Shown: positions 48,162 through 57,312, numbered from the stretch's first letter. The stretch is DNA of 64,000 nt from Ruegeria sp. Ofav3-42 (GCF_022347725.1 NZ_JAKRGB010000007.1:186001-250000); one strand, 5' to 3'. Notes: a model not told the origin generated them from the sequence alone. Numbers and translations are program-made.

Positions 48162-49730
48162 ATGACCCTAATACTACGCCCCAACCGCCGAGCCTTTTTG
48201 GCTGGCAGCACCGCCTTTGCCGCGTCTCTGTCCATGCCTGCGATCAGCCGTGCATCGTCGCGCCCCGTGTTCACCCATGGTGTCCAATCGGGTGATGTGG
48301 ATACCACTTCGGGCATGATCTGGACCCGCACCGACCGTCCGGCCCGCGTGATGATGGAGGTGGCGACAACCGAAAGCTTTGCCGACGCCCGTAAGCTGGC
48401 GCCACTGGACGCAATCCCGAACAGCGATTTCGCAGTAAAGCGGCTGGTTGACGGGCTGCCATCCGATCAGGACATATTCTATCGGTTCGTGGCCGCCGAT
48501 CTGAGCGATATCAACGTCACATCAGACCCTATTGTGGGCCAATTCCGCACTGCGCCGACCTCGCGCCGCAATATTCGCTTTGCCTGGTCGGGTGACACTG
48601 CCGGTCAGGGCTGGGGCATTGATGACGAAGGGATGCGCACTTACGCCACGATGGCGCAGCATAAGCCGGACTTCTTCATTCACTCTGGCGATACGGTCTA
48701 TGCCGATGGTCCGATGAAGGACGAGGTCGAAAAAGACGGACAGGTGATCTGGAAAAACACCACCCTGATTGACGAGAAACGCAAAGTGGCCGAGACGCTG
48801 GGCGAATTCCGCGCCCAGTGGAAATACAACATGATGGATGAGCATGTGCGGGCGATGAACGCCGTCTGCCCGACCTTCTTCCAGTGGGACGACCATGAGG
48901 TCGTCAACAACTGGTCGGATGCCAAGGACCTGATCTCGGATGATCGCTACACCGAGAAATCGGTGTACGTGCTGCAATCTCGCGCCGGTCGAGCTTTCCA
49001 TGAGATGACGCCGCTTCGTTTCACCCCTGCCGAACCGGGCCGGGTCTATCGCAAGATCTCGTATGGTCCGATGCTGGACGTTTTCTTTCTTGATCTGCGC
49101 AGTTATCGCGGACCCAACGGGCCGTCGATCGAGGAAGAGATCACCGATCAATCCCGCATTCTTGGAGCCGAGCAGCTTGCATGGCTAAAGCGCGAGCTGG
49201 CATCTTCGCAGGCGACATGGAAAGTGATCGCATCGGATATGCCGATCGGATTGATCGTCTGGGACAACTGGAAGGAACAGGCCGAGGCCGAGGCGATCTC
49301 GAATGGTGACAGTGGGCCGGCCAGGGGGCGTGAGTTGGAGATCGCCGATCTGCTGCGGTTCATCAAAACAGCCGGGATAACAAACACGGTCTGGTTCACG
49401 GCGGACGTGCACTACACAGCTGCGCATTACTATGACCCTAATAAAGCCCAATTTCAGGATTTTGAGCCGTTCTGGGAGTTTGTGTCTGGCCCGTTGCACG
49501 CCGGTACGTTCGGTCCTAATGGGCTGGATGGCACCTTTGGCCCCGAGGTGAAATTCGTCAAAGCACCAACCGAAGAGAAGGGCGCAAACTTGCCGCCCAG
49601 CGCTGGTCTGCAGTTCTTTGGTCTGGTCGACATTGACGGAAACACCCAGCAGATGACCGTGCGCCTGATGGACCGGGCGGATACCGAGCTTTGGTCGATC
49701 ACCCTGGACCCGCAGACCAAAGCCATCTGA
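48162..49730 (+). CDS. phoD: Alkaline phosphatase D / PhoD-like phosphodiesterase
   Basis: The protein has 522 residues from the ATG at 48162 with GGAGAG upstream. The N terminus is a Tat signal (PNRRAFLAGSTAFAASLSMPAIS), so it is exported folded. The N-terminal beta domain (HGVQSGDVDTTSGMIWTRTD) is followed by a metallophosphatase domain: RFAWSGDTAGQGW, FFIHSGDTVYADG, FFQWDDHEVVNNW, DVFFLDLRSYRG and WFTADVHYTAAHYY. PhoD enzymes are periplasmic Ca/Fe-dependent phosphatases that release phosphate from organic esters, often under phosphate limitation. No Pho box was identified. A hairpin terminator follows. Confidence 0.93.
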   Translation: MTLILRPNRRAFLAGSTAFAASLSMPAISRASSRPVFTHGVQSGDVDTTSGMIWTRTDRPARVMMEVATTESFADARKLAPLDAIPNSDFAVKRLVDGLPSDQDIFYRFVAADLSDINVTSDPIVGQFRTAPTSRRNIRFAWSGDTAGQGWGIDDEGMRTYATMAQHKPDFFIHSGDTVYADGPMKDEVEKDGQVIWKNTTLIDEKRKVAETLGEFRAQWKYNMMDEHVRAMNAVCPTFFQWDDHEVVNNWSDAKDLISDDRYTEKSVYVLQSRAGRAFHEMTPLRFTPAEPGRVYRKISYGPMLDVFFLDLRSYRGPNGPSIEEEITDQSRILGAEQLAWLKRELASSQATWKVIASDMPIGLIVWDNWKEQAEAEAISNGDSGPARGRELEIADLLRFIKTAGITNTVWFTADVHYTAAHYYDPNKAQFQDFEPFWEFVSGPLHAGTFGPNGLDGTFGPEVKFVKAPTEEKGANLPPSAGLQFFGLVDIDGNTQQMTVRLMDRADTELWSITLDPQTKAI

Positions 49731-49751
49731 TCGCTTTGGTCGATTTCTACG

Positions 49752-49775
49752 CGCCCCGACAGTTAGGTCGGGGCG
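49752..49775 (+). terminator. Hairpin terminator after phoD
   Basis: CGCCCCGAC pairs perfectly with GTCGGGGCG around AGTTAG, 21 bases beyond the phoD stop. A weak T-rich stretch (GTGTCCGTTTTC) follows. Confidence 0.75.
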
Positions 49776-49939
49776 TGTCCGTTTTCACTTGAATTTTCCG
49801 ACAAAAATAATCAGATAAAAGCCAAGGCCAGATGTGTTGACATCCAGCACAGGATTTCGAGGCGGTCCGCGGGCTTAGCGCATAAATTGGTGAGGGCGCG
49901 CCACCGCCTCGGAAACGACGCAGGTAACAGGGGTTGATG

Positions 49940-50137
49940 ATGGGCGATCCGCTCGACGAAATCATGGCGCGACACGAGGCTGCAACCGCCTGCGGGTGTT
50001 GCTGCGACGACGACTATTGCGCCTATGTCGATACGCCTAAAGCCAAAGGTCCTGACAAAGAGGATCTGTCGCTACCCCACAGCGCCGCAAGCCGACGCGG
50101 GTCGGTCAGGTTTCTCAACGAACACCAGAGGGTATGA
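49940..50137 (+). CDS. Small Cys-rich protein
   Basis: This 65-residue protein starts at an ATG 6 bases beyond AGGGG. Its core is ATACGCCCDDDYCAYVDTPK, with five Cys in nine residues plus acidic residues, which could form a metal site. I do not recognise the family. It converges with cobO, 33 bases from it. A link to cobalt or cobalamin is only suggested by that neighbour. The unusual composition and good start make it more than a random frame, but it is unproven. Confidence 0.55.
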   Translation: MGDPLDEIMARHEAATACGCCCDDDYCAYVDTPKAKGPDKEDLSLPHSAASRRGSVRFLNEHQRV

Positions 50138-50170
50138 CAGCCCCATTTGGGGCTGCTTAGGCTCTGATCT

Positions 50171-50770
50171 TCAGAAATCCACGCCGCGCTGGGCTTTGAT
50201 TCCGGCTTGGAACGGGTGCTTTTCCTCGGTCATTTCGGTGACCAGATCGGCATAGTCACGCAGCGCTTGCGGGGCGTCGCGCCCGGTCAGAAACACGCTG
50301 GTTTTTTCAGAGCGTTCGTTCAGCCCGTCGATCACCTGTTCGACCGACAGATATTCGTAGCGCAGCGCGATGTTGATCTCATCCAGCACCACAAGGTCGT
50401 AGTCGCCGCTGGACATCAGCGCGCGCGCCTTGTCGAATGCAGCGTTTGCGGCGGCGATGTCACGCTCGCGGTCCTGCGTGTCCCAGGTAAAGCCCTCGCC
50501 CATGGTGTGCCAGGTCACCAGATCGCGCTCTTCGAAGAACCGCCGCTCGCCGGTTTTCCATTTACCTTTGATGAACTGCACAACGGCGACCTTCTGACCC
50601 CAGCCCAGAGCACGGATCACAACACCGAACGCGGCCGAGGATTTGCCTTTGCCCTTACCGGTATTGATCAGAACCAGGCCGCGTTCCGGGTCGACGGCCT
50701 CGGACACTTTCTTGCGGTGCTGGGCTTGCACCTTCTGCATCTTTTCCTTGTGATCCTGCGCGTCGCTCAT
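50171..50770 (-). CDS. cobO: Cob(I)alamin adenosyltransferase, CobO type
   Basis: This 199-residue enzyme adenosylates corrinoids in the cytosol in cobalamin synthesis or salvage. The P-loop VLINTGKGKGKSSAAFGVVIRALGWG is near the N terminus. VVQFIKGKWKTGERRFFE and DYDLVVLDEINIALRYEYLSVEQVI match CobO/CobA(BtuR), as does the C-terminal KHPFQAGIKAQRGVDF. No other cobalamin genes and no B12 riboswitch were seen in the window. Confidence 0.96.
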   Translation of the reverse strand: MSDAQDHKEKMQKVQAQHRKKVSEAVDPERGLVLINTGKGKGKSSAAFGVVIRALGWGQKVAVVQFIKGKWKTGERRFFEERDLVTWHTMGEGFTWDTQDRERDIAAANAAFDKARALMSSGDYDLVVLDEINIALRYEYLSVEQVIDGLNERSEKTSVFLTGRDAPQALRDYADLVTEMTEEKHPFQAGIKAQRGVDF

Positions 50771-50827
50771 GGGAAACCCTCATCTTGTGTTGGGCACACC
50801 CTAGGGGAAGTTCTGCAAAGGTAAAGG

Positions 50828-51763
50828 TCAGGCTTTGGGATCGGTGACAGCGCGGGCCTTGCCACGCTCCAAACCCAACTGATGTTCGCGCCAGATCACC
50901 ACGATATTGCCCGCAATTACCAGTGCCGCGCCGGCCAGCATCACTAATGTCGGCAACTCGCTGAACCAGACATAGCCAATGACGATGGCAAACAGCATCG
51001 AAGTATAATCATAGGGTGCCAGCATCGAAGCCTGACCAAAGCGATAGGATGAGGTCACCAAAATCTGTGCAACACCGCCGATTAGACCAGCTAAAATCAA
51101 AAAGCCTGCTTGCTCCCATGTGGGCAGGACCCAACCCCAAAAGACCGTCAGCCCGGACAGGATGGTCGCGGTCATCGAGAAATAGAACACGATGGCGGCG
51201 GGATGGTCGACCTGTACCAACTGCCGGATATGGATTTGCACAAAGGCACGGGCGACGGTCGCGCCCAGAATGCACAATGCGCCGATGGTGGTGGCGGCTT
51301 CCATGTTGTTGCCACCCAGCCGAGGCCAGATCATGATCAGAACGCCAAACAGGCCGATGGCCACGGCGGCGATTCGGATTGTTCGGATGCGCTCACCCAA
51401 CATGACGGCTGCCAGGATCAGGGTGAAAATCGGCGTGGCGTATCCAATCGCAGTGGCTTCGGGCAAGGGGATCAAGCCGAGGCCGGTGAAGGTCAGCCCC
51501 ATCGCGGTGGTTCCCAGCACGCCGCGCCAGAAATGGCCCATGGGTTTGCGCACGACGAATCCCCGCGCCAATTCTCCGCGTGCAATCAGCCAGATCATAA
51601 TCACCGGAATGGCAAAGAGGGACCGGAAGAACACCATCTCGCCCGGCGGGAAGTGATCGGACTGCGCTTTGATTATGGCCGCCATGACGGTGAACAAAAA
51701 CACCGCGCTCGTTTTCAGAGCGACCGCCAATATGGGTCGATGCGATGTTAAGGGTTTTGCCAT
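50828..51763 (-). CDS. EamA/DMT-superfamily transporter
   Basis: The 311-residue protein has ten predicted membrane helices arranged as two EamA repeats (about 10-140 and 160-290). GEMVFFRSLFAIPVIMIWLIA lies in the first repeat and GLIGGVAQILVTSSYRFG in the second. I start at the ATG at 51763 (MAKPLTSHRP); the longer frame would overlap the HD-domain gene. Such proteins export or import small metabolites; the substrate is unknown. Its strand and tight spacing suggest cotranscription with the HD-domain gene. Confidence 0.88.
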   Translation of the reverse strand: MAKPLTSHRPILAVALKTSAVFLFTVMAAIIKAQSDHFPPGEMVFFRSLFAIPVIMIWLIARGELARGFVVRKPMGHFWRGVLGTTAMGLTFTGLGLIPLPEATAIGYATPIFTLILAAVMLGERIRTIRIAAVAIGLFGVLIMIWPRLGGNNMEAATTIGALCILGATVARAFVQIHIRQLVQVDHPAAIVFYFSMTATILSGLTVFWGWVLPTWEQAGFLILAGLIGGVAQILVTSSYRFGQASMLAPYDYTSMLFAIVIGYVWFSELPTLVMLAGAALVIAGNIVVIWREHQLGLERGKARAVTDPKA

Positions 51764-51807
51764 CTGCGCGAACCTGCGCCTTTGGCCGGGAAAGATCAAC
51801 GCATTGT

Positions 51808-52470
51808 TTACGGATTCGTCCAATCGGGTGGCAGAGGACTGCCGATCTCTTGCGCGAACTCTTCCAGAAACCTGATCATGCGTTGGATTCTTCGCTCGGC
51901 GATCTCTTTTCCGGTCTCTGTCAGCATGTCGCCCGGCAGGCGCAATAGTTTGACCTTCCAGTGATCGATCGAAAAATGCAGATCGTCCAGCGGGCGATTG
52001 GCGGCAAACGGGTCTGCCGGGTCATAAAGCGACCGTCCTAATGCCCCGGACACCGAGAAGTTTCTCGCGACACCAATCGCCCCCAGCGCATCCAGTCGGT
52101 CCGCATCGCGCAGGATGCAGGCCTCCGGCGTTTCCGGCGTGATATTGGCTGAAAAACTATGCGCTTCGATCGCGTGCTTGATCTCCTGGATCAGCTCGGT
52201 GCTGTAGCCAATTTTCGCCAGAATAGACTCTGATTCCTCGGCCGACCTGCGAGAAGCCAAATGTCGTTCGGGATCGTCCTTGGACAGATTCACCAGATCA
52301 TGCAGATAGCTGGCCGCCATCAACACTGGCATGTCGGTTTGGTCATCGGCGATGGCTTGGGCGTTCACCCAGACCCGGTCCAGATGGGCCAGATCATGCG
52401 CCGGGTCGGTTTCCATACGCTGCGCAACGACGGCGCGCAGGCGTGTGCGTAGATCAGCCGATCCGTCCAC
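51808..52470 (-). CDS. HD-domain phosphohydrolase
   Basis: The protein has 220 residues from a GTG at 52470 with GGAG 7 bases upstream; a longer frame starts inside aroC. The metal-binding set is present: the first His in HDLAHLDRV, the His-Asp pair in [10 protein letters not shown], a later His in IEAHSF, and Asp in [14 protein letters not shown]. This pattern fits YfbR/YedJ-like cytosolic phosphohydrolases. The substrate is not known. It overlaps aroC by 17 bases. Confidence 0.88.
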   Translation of the reverse strand: MDGSADLRTRLRAVVAQRMETDPAHDLAHLDRVWVNAQAIADDQTDMPVLMAASYLHDLVNLSKDDPERHLASRRSAEESESILAKIGYSTELIQEIKHAIEAHSFSANITPETPEACILRDADRLDALGAIGVARNFSVSGALGRSLYDPADPFAANRPLDDLHFSIDHWKVKLLRLPGDMLTETGKEIAERRIQRMIRFLEEFAQEIGSPLPPDWTNP

Positions 52471-53554
52471 GGTTTTCTCCGATCTGGCCACGATGCAGCA
52501 GCAGGTGGTCAAGGATCACGCAGGCCATCATTGCCTCACCCACTGGAACGGCGCGGATGCCGACGCAAGGATCGTGACGCCCTTTGGTGATGATCTCGGT
52601 CTCTTCACCGGACTTGGTGATTGTTTTGCGTGCGGTCAGGATCGACGAGGTCGGCTTGACCGCAAAGCGCACTACAATGTCCTGACCCGTCGAGATGCCG
52701 CCAAGGATACCGCCCGCGTGGTTCGAACTGTATTGGGGACCGTTCTGTCCCATGAAGATTTCGTCTGCATTGGCCTCGCCCGTCAATTCGGCGGCGGCCA
52801 TCCCTTCACCGATCTCAACGCCTTTTACGGCGTTGATCGACATCATCGCAGCGGCCAGATCAGTGTCTAACTTGGCGTAAACCGGCGCGCCGATCCCGGC
52901 AGGTACGCCGCGCGCTACAACCTCGACCACAGCGCCAACAGAGTTTCCGGACTTACGCAGGTCGTCCAGATAGGCGGCCCAGTCGTCGGCCGCTTGGGCA
53001 TCCGGCGTCCAGAACGGGTTCTGTTCGATCTGGGACCAATCGAATTTGTCCCGGTCGATCCTGTGCGGGCCGATCTGGGTCATATAGCCGGTGATCTGCA
53101 CATTTGGAGCGATCTGCTTGACTGCTTCACGCGCCAGCCCGCCAGCGGCCACGCGCGATGCGGTTTCTCGGGCCGAGCTGCGCCCGCCGCCGCGATAGTC
53201 GCGAATGCCGTATTTCTGCCAGTAGGTTACATCGGCATGACCCGGACGGAACTTGTCCATGATATCGCCGTAGTCTTTTGAGCGTTGATCGGTGTTCTCG
53301 ATCATCAGTTGCACAGGCGTACCCGTGGTCTGGCCCTCGAACACGCCCGACAGGATTTTCACCTGATCGGGTTCACGCCGCTGAGTGGTGAACTTGTTCT
53401 GACCCGGTTTGCGCTTGTCCAGCCAATGCTGAATCATGCCCTCGTCGATCGTGACGCCGGGCGGGCAGCCATCGACGGTTGCACCCAGAGCGGGCCCGTG
53501 GCTTTCACCCCAGGTGGTAACGCGGAAGAGGTGGCCAAAACTGTTCATCGACAT
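52454..53554 (-). CDS. aroC: Chorismate synthase
   Basis: The 366-residue FMN-dependent enzyme removes phosphate from EPSP to give chorismate. Signatures: [20 protein letters not shown] at the N terminus, [31 protein letters not shown] in the middle (in parts), and [20 protein letters not shown] near the end. AAGGAG lies 8 bases before the ATG. It leads a minus-strand run with the HD-domain and DMT genes. Confidence 0.97.
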   Translation of the reverse strand: MSMNSFGHLFRVTTWGESHGPALGATVDGCPPGVTIDEGMIQHWLDKRKPGQNKFTTQRREPDQVKILSGVFEGQTTGTPVQLMIENTDQRSKDYGDIMDKFRPGHADVTYWQKYGIRDYRGGGRSSARETASRVAAGGLAREAVKQIAPNVQITGYMTQIGPHRIDRDKFDWSQIEQNPFWTPDAQAADDWAAYLDDLRKSGNSVGAVVEVVARGVPAGIGAPVYAKLDTDLAAAMMSINAVKGVEIGEGMAAAELTGEANADEIFMGQNGPQYSSNHAGGILGGISTGQDIVVRFAVKPTSSILTARKTITKSGEETEIITKGRHDPCVGIRAVPVGEAMMACVILDHLLLHRGQIGENRGRIG

Positions 53555-53673
53555 GGGGCATGCTCCTTTGAACGTCGTGATTAGCGGGCAAGGCCCTTGG
53601 CCTCAAGCAGAATTGCGGATTGGTAGGCGCCACCTTGCGGCGGCGCGAATGAGTATTTTTGAAAAGATGAAGA
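53555..53673. repeat. Intergenic copy of a TATTTTT…AAGATGAAG motif
   Basis: In the gap between ribH and aroC, GCGCGAATGAGTATTTTT (53644-53661) followed by GAAAAGATGAAG lies after a GC-rich GGCGCCACCTTGCGGCGGCG hairpin-like stretch. A related string occurs on the minus strand at about 44171-44204 (ATATTTTTAGCCAGATGAAG) and a weaker one near 5018 (GGGGTATTTTGGCAAAAA). It seems to be a dispersed intergenic element of this genome group, possibly a terminator-like repeat. Confidence 0.45.
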
Positions 53674-54114
53674 TCAGGCGGCCTGCGTCAGCGCCGCTCG
53701 GGTCGCTGTGACTTTGAGTGCGGCTTGCGCGGCTTCGCGGCCCTTTTCAACAAAATGAGCGCGGTAGATGGCGTTGTGGTGATCAGTCTCTTGGTATTGG
53801 TGAGGCGTCAGAGAGACGGACAGCACCGGGACACCTGTATCAAGACAGGCGCGCATTAACCCGTCGACCACAGCTTGCGCGACAAAATCATGCCGGTAAA
53901 TGCCACCGTCCACAACAAACGCCGCGCAGGCGACCGCGGCATAGCGGCCGGTCTGAGCCAGATCGCGGGCCAGCAGCGGCATCTCGAACGCACCAGGGAC
54001 GTCGAAAACGTCAACCTGATCGGCGGGGATAAGTTCCAGAAACCCTTTCAAGGCCTGATCAACAATATCGGAATGCCAGTTGGCTTTCACAAAAGCATAG
54101 CGGGTGTGTGTCAT
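53674..54114 (-). CDS. ribH: 6,7-dimethyl-8-ribityllumazine synthase, RibH2-like
   Basis: The protein has 146 residues from the ATG at 54114, which is 6 bases from AAGGAG; the ATG 3 bases upstream is too close. It condenses 5-amino-6-ribitylaminouracil with dihydroxybutanone phosphate in riboflavin synthesis. Landmarks: FVKANWHSDIVDQALKGF, VFDVPGAFEMPLLARDLA, CAAFVVDGGIYRHDFVAQAVVDGLM and PVLSVSLTPHQY. The short, stand-alone form matches the type II (RibH2) lumazine synthase of Brucella and relatives. An FMN riboswitch lies just upstream. Confidence 0.93.
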   Translation of the reverse strand: MTHTRYAFVKANWHSDIVDQALKGFLELIPADQVDVFDVPGAFEMPLLARDLAQTGRYAAVACAAFVVDGGIYRHDFVAQAVVDGLMRACLDTGVPVLSVSLTPHQYQETDHHNAIYRAHFVEKGREAAQAALKVTATRAALTQAA

Positions 54115-54184
54115 CATGATCTCCTTTCGCAACAGACACGTCACCCAAGGCGATCACGGGCAGGCGCACGGTAAGGCCGACACG

Positions 54185-54380
54185 CTGCACGTTCTCTTTC
54201 ATCCGGACTGTAACCGTCGGCTCTGGCTTCTCACCAGATCTGCTGACACTCTTCCATGGTTCCACAATTAGTCCGAAAACCGGTTCCCACTTTTCGGATC
54301 GTGGACACGGGCAAGCCGCTCGCGGGCTTACGGGTCGTAGCCCGCATACCGCCGGTGGGGAATTTCGCCCCGCCCTGAGA
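54185..54380 (-). promoter_or_regulatory. FMN riboswitch (RFN element)
   Basis: On the minus strand the transcript begins with CAGGGCGGGGCGAAATTCCC, then CACCGGCGG, and ends with the conserved AGCCAGAGCCGACGG, AGTCCGGATGAAAGAGAACG. These are the invariant stretches of the RFN aptamer, and the variable hairpins (GTAAGCCCGCGAGC and CCGAAAAGTGGGAACCGGTTTT) lie between them. It precedes ribH by about 70 bases, so FMN should repress lumazine synthase by blocking translation or transcription. Confidence 0.96.
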
Positions 54381-54439
54381 ACGCGCGGACCTTGCCAAGG
54401 TGCAGGCGGTTCTGCAAGAGATTTCGCAGGAGGACAGCC

Positions 54440-55069
54440 ATGCATCCCAACCCAGCCTTTCGCGTAGAAGAAACCGCACGCCACATCTCCTTTGCGCGTG
54501 ACCGGGCATTTGGTGTTCTGGCCGTGTCCACAGAGTCTGCGCCTTTGATCAGCCATGTCCCTTTTCTGCTGTCCGAGGATGGAGCACTGGCCGAGTTGCA
54601 TCTTGTCCGTTCCAACCCGATCGTTCGAGCAATAACAGGCTCTAAACAAGCTCGGATCGCCATAGTGGGTCCGGATGGGTATGTTTCGCCGGACTGGTAT
54701 GGGGTCGAAGATCAGGTTCCGACCTGGAACTATGTAGCTGTTCATCTGACAGGCCAGCTGGAGCAACGCCCGCAGGAGGAGATGTTGGACCTTTTGGATC
54801 GCCAGTCGGCGTTCTATGAGGCGCGCCTGTTGCCGAAACCTCCATGGGTCACCAGTAAGATGAGCCCGGACGCGCTGGAGCGGATGATGCGCATGATCGT
54901 GCCGTTATGCCTTCGAATCGACGATATTCAAGGCACCTGGAAACTGAATCAGAACAAAACAGATACCGCGCGCATGAACGCTGCTGAGCATATCGCGCGC
55001 GATGGATTTGGATCTGAACTTCAAGCTTTGCAGACGTTGATGAGCGCCGTCAATTCGGACCCAAACTGA
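54440..55069 (+). CDS. PaiB-like FMN-binding protein
   Basis: The 209-residue protein starts at the ATG at 54440 behind a perfect AGGAGG. It belongs to the PaiB/FMN_bind_2 family: MHPNPAFRVEETARHISFARDRAFGVL, in parts, is the N-terminal pattern, then VSPDWYGVEDQVPTWNYVAVHLTG and PKPPWVTSKMSPDALERMM. Members bind flavin and act as regulators of degradative enzymes in Bacillus or simply as flavin proteins. It is divergent from the FMN riboswitch-ribH unit, an apt neighbour for an FMN-binding product. DNA binding is not evident from sequence. Confidence 0.88.
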   Translation: MHPNPAFRVEETARHISFARDRAFGVLAVSTESAPLISHVPFLLSEDGALAELHLVRSNPIVRAITGSKQARIAIVGPDGYVSPDWYGVEDQVPTWNYVAVHLTGQLEQRPQEEMLDLLDRQSAFYEARLLPKPPWVTSKMSPDALERMMRMIVPLCLRIDDIQGTWKLNQNKTDTARMNAAEHIARDGFGSELQALQTLMSAVNSDPN

Positions 55070-55125
55070 CGGGTTTTGTTTTGCTTTTGGTCGTGTAGAG
55101 TTCGGGCAATTCAGGGAGATTGCTT

Positions 55126-55734
55126 ATGAAGCTCTATTTCAGCCCCACCTCACCATATGTACGCAAAGTTATGGTTTTGTTGCATGAGACCGACCAATTG
55201 CAGGATGTGGAACTGCTGTCCGTCGCGACGACGCCCATGTCTCCTGCCGAAACGTTGCTGGCCAAGGCGCCTTTGACAAAAGTTCCGGCGTTGGAGCGTC
55301 CGGACGGGCCAACTCTGTTCGATAGCCGCGTCATCTGCGCGTTTTTGAATGATCGCGCACAGGCCGGGCTGTATCAGGACGGCAGCGCACATTGGGATGT
55401 GCTGACATTGGAAGCTCTGGCCGATGGTATTCTGGATGCGGCGCTTTTGATCACCTACGAAGGCAGGATGCGGCCCGAAGACAAGCAATGGGACGGCTGG
55501 GCCGACGCGCAGTGGGACAAGATTGAACGCGCTTGTGCGGCGTTGAACCAGCGCTGGATGGCGCATTTGTCGGGGACACTGGATATGGGGCAGGTCGCTG
55601 TGGCCTGTGCGCTTGGCTACCTCGATTTCCGGCACGACGCGCGCGGTTGGCGCAAGGGCAACGATGCGTTGGCTGGCTGGTATGAGAAATTTGCCGAGCG
55701 CCCGAGCATGATCGCGACACGGCCGCCGGCCTGA
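55126..55734 (+). CDS. Glutathione S-transferase family protein
   Basis: This 202-residue protein has a thioredoxin-like N-terminal domain (MKLYFSPTSPYVRKVMVLLHE, with Ser in SPYVRKV near the expected glutathione-activating position). KVPALERPDGPTLFDSRVICAFL follows, with the cis-Pro and glutathione gamma-Glu site. An all-helical C-terminal domain ends the chain. The start is the ATG at 55126. It could conjugate electrophiles or act in maleylacetoacetate-type chemistry; no neighbour fixes its substrate. Confidence 0.9.
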   Translation: MKLYFSPTSPYVRKVMVLLHETDQLQDVELLSVATTPMSPAETLLAKAPLTKVPALERPDGPTLFDSRVICAFLNDRAQAGLYQDGSAHWDVLTLEALADGILDAALLITYEGRMRPEDKQWDGWADAQWDKIERACAALNQRWMAHLSGTLDMGQVAVACALGYLDFRHDARGWRKGNDALAGWYEKFAERPSMIATRPPA

Positions 55735-55788
55735 TCTTGGTAATCGAGGCGCTGGCCGCACCGAAATCAGGGCGGCGAGCGTTCGACA

Positions 55789-56232
55789 TCATTCGCTGAA
55801 GGTCGCCAGATAAGCCGCGATGTCATCCGCGCCCTTCTTCAGTTTGACGCTCATGTTCGGTCGCGCGGTTTCATCGTCGAGATACTCCTGAATGAAACCA
55901 ATCGGGTTTTTGGAGTAAGTGGCGATGTTTTCCTGCGTCCAGACCAGACCTTCCTCACCAGCGCGGATCATGTCGTCGGTGAACATTCCGACCGGCAGGC
56001 GCTCGCTTCCGTTTAGATAATCGTATTCGGTCCCGGCGACGCGACCGACAACTCCGTAAAGATTCGGGCCGGTGATGCCTCCTTTGACCAAAACCTCGCC
56101 ATCTTTGATGATCGCGTGGCACGAAGAACAGCGATTATAGAGTTTTTCACCTTTCGCCGGATCACCCGCCGCGTTGGCCTGAGTCGAAACAACCAGCGAG
56201 AGGGTCAGTATGGATGCAAAGAGTTTTGACAT
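55789..56232 (-). CDS. Class I c-type cytochrome
   Basis: The protein has 147 residues with a signal peptide (MSKLFASILTLSLVVSTQANA), so it acts in the periplasm. One haem site is CSSCH at about residues 34-38, and the axial Met may lie in DETARPNMSVKLKK near the C terminus. ITGPNLYGVVGRVAGTEYDY follows the family's Pro-Asn/Gly pattern. It resembles cytochromes c2/c550 that shuttle electrons from bc1 to oxidases, which fits its place divergent from petABC. Confidence 0.9.
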   Translation of the reverse strand: MSKLFASILTLSLVVSTQANAAGDPAKGEKLYNRCSSCHAIIKDGEVLVKGGITGPNLYGVVGRVAGTEYDYLNGSERLPVGMFTDDMIRAGEEGLVWTQENIATYSKNPIGFIQEYLDDETARPNMSVKLKKGADDIAAYLATFSE

Positions 56233-56715
56233 TGGGAACGTCCTGCTGAGGTTGGGCTTTCTCTGGCCCATCAGACATTCACGTTAAAAGTGCAATCAAA
56301 ATCAAACACGGCTATGCCATTGTAAAATATCTATTTTTTACTCAATATTTAAGCGATGCCGAATCCCGCAAAAGTTGAAATTAACGTGGCGAAATCTGGT
56401 CAAAAATTTGCAGATAAGAACCGCTCAGCAGGGCATTCGCCGAAGTTCGGGTCGGCGATTCCATTAAATGTGAGAAACCGAATCACATTTGGCCAGTTTC
56501 GCCACGATTGGCGGATTTCCCCGCTTTGGCCTGCCCAAATCTTGAATTTTAAGCCCTGCGTTGTGACATGAATGCCCAGATGCGGCGTAGTGCGCGCCTA
56601 TGACCGCTGGACGAACCGTTTTCTCCCGGCTAGATACCCGCTTTGAGACACCGCATTCGTGCGGTGCGCGAGCTATTTGCCCGTTCGCGGGCGCCAGAAA
56701 ACCGGAGAAAACCTC
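56233..56715. promoter_or_regulatory. Divergent region between cytochrome c and petA
   Basis: This 483-base region should carry promoters for both genes. Two palindromes stand out. CGTGGCGAAA (56385-56394) pairs with TTTCGCCACG (56497-56506), and within that span AAATGTGA (56466-56473) pairs with TCACATTT (56483-56490) over a 9-base spacer. The inner one resembles a CRP half-site pair but the spacing is wrong for CRP. They may be regulator sites or fold into the petA leader. Confidence 0.4.
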
Positions 56716-57300
56716 GTGTCCCACGCAGAAGACCACGAAGGCACTCGCAGAGACTTCCTCTACTACGTCGCTGGCGGCGCAGGTGTCGTTGCGACGGGTG
56801 CAGCCGTATGGCCCCTGATCAATCAAATGAACCCCTCGGCAGACGTTCAGGCGCTGTCCTCGATCCGTCAGGACGTAAGCGGGGTCGAGCCGGGCACGCA
56901 GCTGACCGTTAAATGGCTGGGTAAACCCGTATTTATCCGTCACCGCACCGGTGCCGAGATCCAAGAAGCACAAGAGCAGGACGCCGAGGGCGTTGGCGCG
57001 CTGCCTGATCCGCTCGCGCGCAACTTCAACCTGCCCGCGGACGCGCCGGCGACCGACGCCAACCGCGTCATGCCGTCGCCCGAAGGCGAAGCGCCGGGTG
57101 CGTGGATCGTTCAGATGGGTGTTTGTACCCACCTCGGCTGTGTGCCGCTGGGTGATGCCGGTGACTTTGGCGGCTGGTTCTGCCCCTGCCACGGTTCGCA
57201 CTATGACCTTGCCGGTCGTATCCGCAAAGGCCCCGCGCCTGAAAACCTGCCGATTCCGCCCGTTGAATGGGTGGACGCCACCACCATCAAACTCGGCTAA
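56716..57300 (+). CDS. petA: Rieske iron-sulfur subunit of cytochrome bc1
   Basis: The protein has 194 residues from the GTG at 56716, with GGAGAA upstream; the longer frame from 56659 lacks a family-like N terminus. The N terminus [20 protein letters not shown] has a twin-arginine and the membrane anchor. The 2Fe-2S site is [10 protein letters not shown] and CPCHGSHYD. It transfers electrons from quinol to cytochrome c1 in the periplasm. It leads petABC; petB starts 13 bases downstream. Confidence 0.97.
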   Translation: MSHAEDHEGTRRDFLYYVAGGAGVVATGAAVWPLINQMNPSADVQALSSIRQDVSGVEPGTQLTVKWLGKPVFIRHRTGAEIQEAQEQDAEGVGALPDPLARNFNLPADAPATDANRVMPSPEGEAPGAWIVQMGVCTHLGCVPLGDAGDFGGWFCPCHGSHYDLAGRIRKGPAPENLPIPPVEWVDATTIKLG

Positions 57301-57312
57301 GGGAGACCCAGA

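Noticed and set aside
56466-56490. CRP-like site TGTGA…TCACA
   Set aside because: The spacer is 9 bases where CRP needs 6.
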